A DNA stretch of 64,000 nucleotides from Sphingomonas paucimobilis NBRC 13935 (GTDB lineage: Bacteria > Pseudomonadota > Alphaproteobacteria > Sphingomonadales > Sphingomonadaceae): assembly GCF_000739895.2 (NCBI RefSeq), contig NZ_BBJS01000012.1, forward strand, positions 95,313 through 159,312, written 5' to 3'. Position numbers and translations under genes: made by a program. The notes under the pieces were generated by a model, which had not been told where the DNA came from, ran no database searches, and saw only the letters and a program-made list of their open reading frames with translations. Numbering within the stretch: position 1 is the first letter of the stretch; every line of letters starts with the position of its first letter. This document shows positions 59,063-64,000 of the stretch, piece by piece.

Positions 59063-59560
59063 TCAGGCGTCGTTGCTGCGAAGATCTTCGATCCGGCCGC
59101 GTTCCTGCTCGGGAATCAGGCCTTCCAGCACGGTCCAGAAACCGGTGACCGCCTGTTGTCCGGCACGCGCATAGGCCTTGGCGAGTTTATCGCGCAGTGC
59201 GTCGAACAGTTGCGCCTCCATCGCCGCGCCGGCCGGGGTTAGGCGCAACAGCCTTTGCCGGCGATCGCGGTCGCCCGGGCGGGTCTCCAGCAACCCGCGG
59301 GTCGCCAGTTCGTTCAGGACGCGGCCCAGCGACTGCTTGGTGATCGCCAGCAGCGAGAGCAACTCGCTGACCGTCATGTCGGGCTTGCGCGCCATGAAAT
59401 ACAGCGCGCGGTGATGCGCGCGGCCCAGTCCTTGTGCGGCCAGGCCGCGGTCGATGGAACGGACGATGTGACTATTGCCGAAATACAGCAATTCCAACCC
59501 GCGACGCAGTTCGGGTTCGCGGAGAAATTGTGCCGATGCGGACTGGTTCGAGGCAGCCAT
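59063..59560 (-). CDS. MarR family transcriptional regulator
   Basis: The 165-residue protein has a winged helix (MTVSELLSLLAITKQSLGRV and the wing RPGDRDRRQRLLRLTPAG). It diverges from ilvE across 57 bases, so it may regulate ilvE; that is inference. The ATG at 59560 is the likely start; the frame stays open to 59833. Confidence 0.9.
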   Translation of the reverse strand: MAASNQSASAQFLREPELRRGLELLYFGNSHIVRSIDRGLAAQGLGRAHHRALYFMARKPDMTVSELLSLLAITKQSLGRVLNELATRGLLETRPGDRDRRQRLLRLTPAGAAMEAQLFDALRDKLAKAYARAGQQAVTGFWTVLEGLIPEQERGRIEDLRSNDA

Positions 59561-59617
59561 GTTGACCCGTCTACTCACACGCCCTAGGCCACGGCAACCC
59601 AAAACAGAGAGTTGGTC

Positions 59618-60715
59618 ATGAAAGCGCAGCAATCCCTGACGTTTCGGTTCGATCCTTGCACGACCCCGGTCGCGGCGAGCGAGCGAGCGGCGCGTTTGGT
59701 AGACCCGGGCTTTGGGCGCGTTTTCACCGATCACATGGCGCTGATCCGCTATAGCGACGAACAGGGCTGGCACGATGCGCAGATCACCGCGCGCGTGCCG
59801 CTGAGCGTCGATCCGGCCGCGTCGGTCCTGCATTATGCGCAGGAAATCTTCGAAGGCATGAAGGCCTATCGCCTGGCCGATGGCGGCACCGCGCTGTTCC
59901 GGCCCGAGGCGAATGCCCGGCGTTTCCAGGACTCGGCGCGCCGTATGGCGATGCCCGAACTGCCCGAGGATATGTTCCTGGAATCGGTCGAGCGACTGGT
60001 CGAGGTCGAGCGCGACTGGATCCCCGAACAGGATGGCGGCGCGCTCTATCTGCGACCCTTCATGTTCGCGAGCGAGGTGTTTCTGGGCGTCAAGCCGTCC
60101 GCCGAATATCTCTACATGGTCATCGCCTCGTCGGTGGGTGCCTATTTCAAGGGCGGCGCGCCGGCGGTGTCGATCTGGGTCAGCCAGGGCTATACCCGCG
60201 CAGCCCCCGGCGGCACGGGGGCTGCCAAGTGCGGCGGCAACTATGCCGCCAGCCTGCTCGCGCAGAAGGAAGCGATCGCCAATGGCTGCGACCAGGTGGT
60301 GTTCCTCGACGCGGTCGAGCGCCGCTGGGTCGAGGAACTGGGCGGCATGAACGTCTTCTTCGTGTTCGACGACGGCTCACTGGTGACCCCGCCGCTGACC
60401 GGCACGATCCTGCCCGGCATCACCCGCGATTCGATCCTGACCATCGCCCGCGCACAAGGCCTGACCGTCCGCGAGGAACCCTATGCCATCGACCAGTGGC
60501 GCGCCGACGCCGCCAGCGGTCGCCTGGTCGAGGCCTTCGCCTGCGGCACCGCCGCCGTCGTCACCCCGATCGGCAGCGTCGCCGAGCCGGCGGGGCGCTT
60601 CACCATCGGCAGCGGTGGCCCCGGCCAGCTGACCACGAGCTTGCGCGAGCAGCTGGTCTCGATCCAGCGCGGCCAGGCCCCCGACCCCCATGGCTGGATG
60701 CGTCGCCTGGGCTGA
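59618..60715 (+). CDS. ilvE: Branched-chain amino acid aminotransferase
   Basis: The 365-residue class IV PLP aminotransferase makes valine, leucine and isoleucine from their keto acids. The PLP lysine is in GGTGAAKCGGNYAASLLAQ, with the active-site region EIFEGMKAYR and the phosphate-binding GTAAVVTPIG. ATG 59618 is preferred over TTG 59612. tRNA-Gln follows after about 65 bases. Confidence 0.95.
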   Translation: MKAQQSLTFRFDPCTTPVAASERAARLVDPGFGRVFTDHMALIRYSDEQGWHDAQITARVPLSVDPAASVLHYAQEIFEGMKAYRLADGGTALFRPEANARRFQDSARRMAMPELPEDMFLESVERLVEVERDWIPEQDGGALYLRPFMFASEVFLGVKPSAEYLYMVIASSVGAYFKGGAPAVSIWVSQGYTRAAPGGTGAAKCGGNYAASLLAQKEAIANGCDQVVFLDAVERRWVEELGGMNVFFVFDDGSLVTPPLTGTILPGITRDSILTIARAQGLTVREEPYAIDQWRADAASGRLVEAFACGTAAVVTPIGSVAEPAGRFTIGSGGPGQLTTSLREQLVSIQRGQAPDPHGWMRRLG

Positions 60716-60748
60716 CGATTTTCCCCGGAATAGGGGCTTTTCAAGAGC

Positions 60749-60772
60749 GGCGCGCCGGTTATAAGGCGCGCC
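60749..60772 (+). terminator. Palindromic hairpin between ilvE and tRNA-Gln
   Basis: GGCGCGCC (60749-60756) pairs with a second GGCGCGCC (60765-60772) around GGTTATAA. It follows ilvE by 34 bases; no T-run follows. A weaker stem CCCC/GGGG followed by CTTTT lies just upstream (60724-60741). Confidence 0.45.
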
Positions 60773-60779
60773 TCTCCAC

Positions 60780-60854
60780 TGGGGCGTCGCCAAGCGGTAA
60801 GGCAACGGTTTTTGGTACCGTCATACGCAGGTTCGAATCCTGCCGCCCCAGCCA
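60780..60854 (+). tRNA. tRNA-Gln (TTG)
   Basis: A 75-base cloverleaf: acceptor TGGGGCG/CGCCCCA, anticodon stem ACGGT/ACCGT with loop TTTTGGT (anticodon TTG), T-arm GGTTCGAATCC, and GCCA encoded. It is intact although an integrase gene lies next to its 3' end. Confidence 0.95.
60830..60854 (+). other. Putative attachment site at the tRNA-Gln 3' end
   Basis: The 3' half of the tRNA (T-arm and acceptor) is the usual crossover region for tyrosine recombinases. The integrase gene ends 19 bases beyond, pointing toward the tRNA. No second copy of the sequence was noticed downstream, so the other end should lie outside the window. The exact core cannot be fixed here. Confidence 0.55.
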
Positions 60855-60872
60855 TTGATTTCATTGCATTTT

Positions 60873-61976
60873 TCACGAATTTTCCCCCTCATTTGGTGAG
60901 GCTGGCGCAGCGTTCTGCACCGTCTTCTGCAATTTGGTTGTGCGGGCTTCGAGTTTGGCGACCGCAGAATCACTCAGTGAGGCGGTCATCGCCTGGTAGA
61001 GATCGAGCATTCTGGCGACCGTGGAGACGGTCCAGCCGAGCATCGCGGCGATTTCCGACGGCGTAGCGCCGGCCTGTGCCAGGACTGTGCAGGCGGTGCC
61101 GCGCAGATCATGAAAGTGGAGACCGTTGCGACCGGCCTGCAGCACGGTTTCCCGCCAGCGGTGGTCGAAGTTGACCGAGCCCCACGGTTTGCCGTTTCGG
61201 GTCAGGATCGTGGCGGCGGTGCGCGGTTGTGCATCGAGCAGCGCTTTCAGGGACCGCGTGACAGGCATGTCGACGAAGCGCTTTCGCTTCGCCTGGCGGA
61301 GCTGGATCCGCTGCCCGTCATAGGATGACCAAGTCAGCGCCAACAGGTCACCCTTGCGCTGTCCCGTCCCCAGGGCCAGCTCGAAGGCTAACCGGATTTC
61401 CGGAGACGCCACCGCGCGCAGTGCTTCGATATCCGCCGGGAGCCAGAGCTTATCGGCGCGATCGGCGCGGTAGACCTTCTTTGGACGGGTCGCGTGGTTG
61501 TGGATCAGGTGACCCCGATCGCGGCCCCACTCCAGGACGATGCGCAAGACGCCGAGAACGGCGTCCGCCTGGCGGGGCGAAGACTTGGCCATCTCATCGC
61601 GCCACTCTAGGAAACGTATGCGGATCTTCGGATCCTCGACCACTGCCAGGGGGTGCGTGCCGAACTTATCCGAGATCTTGAGCAGCGCGGTGCCATAGTC
61701 CCGCTGTGTGCGAGGCGCGAGCTTTGTGAATTGCGGGCTCTTCTCATAGGCGTCGATGACGGATTGCAGCGTTCCTGCCGTGCGTGCACGACGCGGTGCG
61801 TCGATCGCCGCATAATAGGAGCGCATGAACGCCGGTGTGCCGGGCGCGAATGGCTGATCCTCGTCACCCTCCAGCGGGTTCAGAGCGCCCGATCCGCGCA
61901 AATAATAATAGGTCGCGCGCGAACCGTTCGCGAGCTTTTTGACCGACTTGAAAACACCCTTAAGAGGCGCGCGCAT
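60873..61976 (-). CDS. int: Tyrosine recombinase / phage integrase
   Basis: The 367-residue site-specific recombinase has a SAM-like core-binding domain (about 68-165) and the catalytic domain with all residues of an active enzyme: R207 (GTGQRKGDLL), a lysine near 230-232, H289 and R292 (HDLRGTA), W315 (MLGWTVS) and Y327 (LDLYQ). It abuts tRNA-Gln, consistent with integration there. Its start overlaps the HTH gene by 17 bases. Confidence 0.95.
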   Translation of the reverse strand: MRAPLKGVFKSVKKLANGSRATYYYLRGSGALNPLEGDEDQPFAPGTPAFMRSYYAAIDAPRRARTAGTLQSVIDAYEKSPQFTKLAPRTQRDYGTALLKISDKFGTHPLAVVEDPKIRIRFLEWRDEMAKSSPRQADAVLGVLRIVLEWGRDRGHLIHNHATRPKKVYRADRADKLWLPADIEALRAVASPEIRLAFELALGTGQRKGDLLALTWSSYDGQRIQLRQAKRKRFVDMPVTRSLKALLDAQPRTAATILTRNGKPWGSVNFDHRWRETVLQAGRNGLHFHDLRGTACTVLAQAGATPSEIAAMLGWTVSTVARMLDLYQAMTASLSDSAVAKLEARTTKLQKTVQNAAPASPNEGENS

Positions 61977-62223
61977 TTTCCGCCTCCCATTGTTCCAGGG
62001 GGGACAGGGTTCGGCTCGCCTTCATCAGGCCGGCATGGCGATCGAGCAGCAGATCGTGTGCGCGAACATCGTAGCGGTTCGTGCCGCGCACCGGACCAGG
62101 GACCAGGCCCTTTGCGCACCAAGCGTCGTAGGTCGCGCCGCTGATGTGCCCTAGATATACGCAAATCCCCGCCTTGGTTTGCAGACGGGCGTGGGGATCG
62201 AAGGCTTCCGCGACCCTACCCAT
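61960..62223 (-). CDS. Small HTH protein, possibly excisionase or element regulator
   Basis: The 87-residue protein has a MerR/AlpA-like winged helix (YLGHISGATYDAWCAKGLVP then GPVRGTNRYDVRAHDLLLD). A protein of this kind next to an integrase usually acts as excisionase or directionality factor; that is inference. AGGGA eight bases upstream supports the ATG at 62223; 62232 is an alternative. It overlaps the integrase start by 17 bases and its own start overlaps the upstream gene. Confidence 0.75.
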   Translation of the reverse strand: MGRVAEAFDPHARLQTKAGICVYLGHISGATYDAWCAKGLVPGPVRGTNRYDVRAHDLLLDRHAGLMKASRTLSPLEQWEAENARAS

Positions 62224-62449
62224 GGGCGGCATCCCTGATCGCGTCCTCGATATCGATCTGGCGATGGTCCACCAGTTCGTGGCCATAGGTGATGGACAGG
62301 GCGATATTGCACCAGGTGCGGTGACCGGTCCTGTCGTGGTGCTGGGCCGCGAGCCCTTGCGCGTTCGGGCCCGTCCAATGCGCGGCTTGTCCGTGGCAGA
62401 CGGAACATCCGGCCGCGATCGTCCGATCGGTCGATTTGACGCGGGTCAT
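62216..62449 (-). CDS. Small phage-type protein, possible zinc-binding
   Basis: The 77-residue protein has CSVCHGQAAHWTG and GHRTWCNIA, giving three cysteines and several histidines in a pattern that could bind zinc (CxxCH). No family was recognised. It overlaps both neighbours: 8 bases with the HTH gene and four (ATGA) with the gene upstream. Confidence 0.6.
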   Translation of the reverse strand: MTRVKSTDRTIAAGCSVCHGQAAHWTGPNAQGLAAQHHDRTGHRTWCNIALSITYGHELVDHRQIDIEDAIRDAAHG

Positions 62450-62742
62450 TCGTAGTCACCCCAGTCGAGGTCGTTGTAATTTTCGTTATCGCGGGGGTCG
62501 ATCCGATCGCCCCAGGGCGTTTCGAAGCGCACAGCAACGGCGGTCGACCAGTCGATCTCATCCGCCAGGCGCCACGGCGCGACAGAACCGTCCGCCCGCA
62601 TCGCGATGCAGTTCGGGACGAATGAATAATCAGAGATGTAGTGCGACCAATCCGGCTCCCCGAACGGAGGATCGAGGGCGATCATGCGCTCTTCCTGAAT
62701 GCGGCGATCGATCGTGACGAGCTGCGCGCGCGAAAGGATCAA
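62446..62742 (-). CDS. Hypothetical protein of the mobile element
   Basis: The 98-residue acidic protein, rich in Asp and Trp (DNENYNDLDWGDYE at the end), is not recognised. It starts at TTG 62742, with GGAGG eight bases upstream, overlapping the previous stop (TTGA). This Shine-Dalgarno is what decides the unusual start. Confidence 0.65.
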   Translation of the reverse strand: MILSRAQLVTIDRRIQEERMIALDPPFGEPDWSHYISDYSFVPNCIAMRADGSVAPWRLADEIDWSTAVAVRFETPWGDRIDPRDNENYNDLDWGDYE

Positions 62743-62978
62743 GGTTGCACCTCCACTTCGTCCAGTCGGAGCGCCGCCGCGGCCGCGAGGGCGGGGGCGG
62801 GGTCGCCGGCAGCCGCCGCTTTGACGGCCGCCGCGAGTTGCAGGGTCACGCCGATCGCATGGGTCATGATGGCGGCGCGGGCGTGGGCCTCGCGCAGGGT
62901 CAGGGGGGCGGCGCGGCGGACATCGCCGTCGCGGACCACCTCCAGCGCGCGCAGGCTTTGGGTGAGGGTGGCGTACAT
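62739..62978 (-). CDS. Hypothetical alanine-rich small protein of the mobile element
   Basis: The 79-residue protein is helical and Ala-rich (VTLQLAAAVKAAAAGDPAP), beginning MYATLTQSLRALEVVRDGDV. Its ATG overlaps the upstream stop by one base (TGATG), and its own stop overlaps the next gene. The open frame continues to 63254 but that part is a shadow of the next gene. Confidence 0.6.
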   Translation of the reverse strand: MYATLTQSLRALEVVRDGDVRRAAPLTLREAHARAAIMTHAIGVTLQLAAAVKAAAAGDPAPALAAAAALRLDEVEVQP

Positions 62979-63439
62979 CACGCGGGTTCTTCGAGATTGA
63001 GGCGTCGCACGACCCACCCGACTATCGCCTGCGCCTGGAAGGCGAGCGGGTCGGTCAGCGTCGTGGGAAGTTCGTCGTCCAGGATGGCGGTCGGATCGTC
63101 GCGCAGATGCTGGCGAAGATCTTTCAGGCTGGATTCGAGGCCGGCAGATACCAAGCAGACCGCCTTTCTCCGATCCTCGATCGTGAAGATCGGGCGGGCC
63201 GGAGCGGCCGGCTCGACGATCGGCGTCGTGGGGGCGGGCGCCTGGGCAAACCATGCAAGGAAATCGGTGATGCAGGACGGGCAGAGATCATCCATCCCGT
63301 CCTTGCCGACGCGAGCGCCACCACCGTGACGCCGCGCCGCGATGCCGCCCCAGCCGTCCGGGCGTGCCTGGTCATCGGCAACGCTGTGTTCGGTGCCGCA
63401 ACGATCGCAACGAAGGGTGAAGGTGGTGGCGATCGACAT
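62978..63439 (-). CDS. Hypothetical protein with N-terminal zinc-ribbon-like motif
   Basis: The 153-residue protein has FTLRCDRCGTEH and, later, DDLCPSCITDFLAWF, two CxxC pairs that could form a zinc ribbon; the C-terminal half is helical. Function unknown. It overlaps the GapR-like gene upstream by one base (TGATG) and the next gene similarly. Confidence 0.65.
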   Translation of the reverse strand: MSIATTFTLRCDRCGTEHSVADDQARPDGWGGIAARRHGGGARVGKDGMDDLCPSCITDFLAWFAQAPAPTTPIVEPAAPARPIFTIEDRRKAVCLVSAGLESSLKDLRQHLRDDPTAILDDELPTTLTDPLAFQAQAIVGWVVRRLNLEEPA

Positions 63440-63705
63440 CAGATCATCCCCAGCGCCTTCATGTAGACTTCCAGGATCGCTTCCTCTTCCTGGAATTCCT
63501 CCCGCTTCTTTTTGCGGATCTGCATGATTTTCTTGATGGCTTTGGGGTCGTACCCGCGCGCTTTGGCCTCGGCGAAAACATCCTTGATGTCATCGCTCAG
63601 GCCCTTCTTTTCCTCTTCCAGGCGCTCGGCACGTTCGATCAGCAGGCGCAGTTCGTCCGCTGTGACGTTACCGGCGCCATCGGCGATTTCCATGGGATCG
63701 GGCAT
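63439..63705 (-). CDS. GapR-family DNA-binding protein (DUF2312)
   Basis: The 88-residue coiled-coil protein has the DUF2312 signature LRLLIERAERLEEEKKGLSD, DIKDVFAEAKARGYD and a basic RKKKREEFQEEEAILEVYM end. GapR of Caulobacter binds overtwisted DNA ahead of forks and polymerases. This copy lies in the mobile element. AGGA eight bases before 63705 supports that ATG; 63714 would add three residues. Confidence 0.85.
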   Translation of the reverse strand: MPDPMEIADGAGNVTADELRLLIERAERLEEEKKGLSDDIKDVFAEAKARGYDPKAIKKIMQIRKKKREEFQEEEAILEVYMKALGMI

Positions 63706-63741
63706 TTTGGTCATCCTGTTTGGGTGTTGGGGTGGGGTTTG

Positions 63742-63759
63742 CGGCTCTGGCCAGAGCCG
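63742..63759. promoter_or_regulatory. Perfect 18-bp palindrome upstream of the GapR-like gene
   Basis: CGGCTCTGGCCAGAGCCG is fully self-complementary without a spacer. It is 37 bases before the GapR-like start, in the only gap in this gene series. It may be the operator of the element's repressor. Confidence 0.5.
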
Positions 63760-63796
63760 ACTCTTGTAGAGAGGCGCTCAACAGGAGCCGGGCGGG

Positions 63797-63988
63797 TCAG
63801 AAATCGGGGGGCGGGCGGCGTGGGATGGGGTGGCAATCCTTGGCCAGCGCCAGGCAGGCCGCGCCGCTGTCGAAGCGGACCGAGGCGAGCGCGCCGCGCA
63901 CCGCCAGCACGTCGCAATGCCTGCCACGCGACTGACCGAGCCCGAGATAGACGGCGCGGTCGCCATGACAGATGCCGGTCGCGACCAT
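63797..63988 (-). CDS. Small hypothetical protein near the window end
   Basis: The 63-residue protein (VATGICHGDRAVYLGLGQSR) has His/Cys-rich ends and is not recognised. Two frames are open here, and the start lies at the window edge, so the call rests mainly on position. Confidence 0.4.
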   Translation of the reverse strand: MVATGICHGDRAVYLGLGQSRGRHCDVLAVRGALASVRFDSGAACLALAKDCHPIPRRPPPDF

Positions 63989-64000
63989 GTCACCGCCGCG

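Noticed and set aside
62739..63254. A 171-residue version of the Ala-rich element protein
   Set aside because: The first 92 residues are a shadow of the zinc-ribbon-like gene; the ATG at 62978 with a one-base overlap fits the gene series.
60873..64000. A CRISPR array or defence system in the mobile element
   Set aside because: No spaced direct repeats and no nuclease, toxin or defence protein motifs were seen in the portion present.

Overview
The window is high-GC, densely packed chromosomal DNA. Its gene content fits a sphingomonad, most likely Sphingomonas or a close relative in the Alphaproteobacteria. The evidence includes a pyruvate dehydrogenase E1 beta subunit with an N-terminal lipoyl domain, a TIGR03013-type sugar transferase, the order UbiK-like / YbjN / proC, a folate-dependent TrmFO, and recurring 'CTTCGACTTCGCTCAG' palindromic repeats. 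This is inferred from protein character and gene order; no 16S gene is present. No rRNA genes and no CRISPR array were seen.

Layout. 1-3.9 kb: cell-wall genes (mltB-like, rlpA-like, dacC-like) followed by holB. 4-6.2 kb: purF with an SDR gene. 6.2-11.5 kb: a Rho-N-type small protein, hisI, a lipoprotein, a MerR regulator, and a reverse-strand operon MFS-cysK-sleB with 4-base overlaps. 11.6-14.2 kb: pdhA-pdhB with a clear terminator. 14.2-19.2 kb: a squalene/phytoene synthase-like protein, an EF-hand protein, trmFO, DUF488, a soluble CBS-domain chemoreceptor and DUF952. 19.2-25.9 kb: gyrA, an SDR gene coupled to yaaA, a TPR-like periplasmic protein and an Lrp regulator. 26-33.6 kb: an envelope/exopolysaccharide-type group (unusual histidine kinase, polysaccharide deacetylase, mannose-1-phosphate guanylyltransferase, initiating sugar transferase, TPR membrane protein). 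33.6-37.6 kb: a DUF815 ATPase, tRNA-Pro(CGG), pnuC-nadR-like NAD salvage and lepA. 37.6-43.7 kb: a truncated GyrI-like fragment, a trypsin-like protease autotransporter and modABC. 43.7-50.5 kb: a GH3 beta-glucosidase, an unknown secreted protein, an EamA transporter, rplM-rpsI and ctaA. 50.5-60.7 kb: merC-zur with a candidate Zur box, a racemase, a frameshifted GNAT gene, dxs, an RBBP9-type hydrolase, tlyA, tspO, ubiK, ybjN, proC, a MarR regulator and ilvE.

From 60.78 kb to the window end a mobile element has entered at tRNA-Gln(TTG). An intact tyrosine recombinase abuts the tRNA 3' end. It is preceded on the same strand by a tightly overlapping series of small phage-type genes, including an HTH/excisionase-like protein and a GapR-family (DUF2312) DNA-binding protein. 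Only one end of the element lies in the window.

Most of the window is ordinary core chromosome. The parts most worth a second look are the element at tRNA-Gln, the cytoplasmic CBS-chemoreceptor with a perfect 13-bp inverted repeat over its leader, the histidine kinase lacking a recognisable G1 box, the dispersed palindromic repeat family, and two decayed genes (GyrI-like and GNAT). I did not find a clearly new defence or biosynthetic system.
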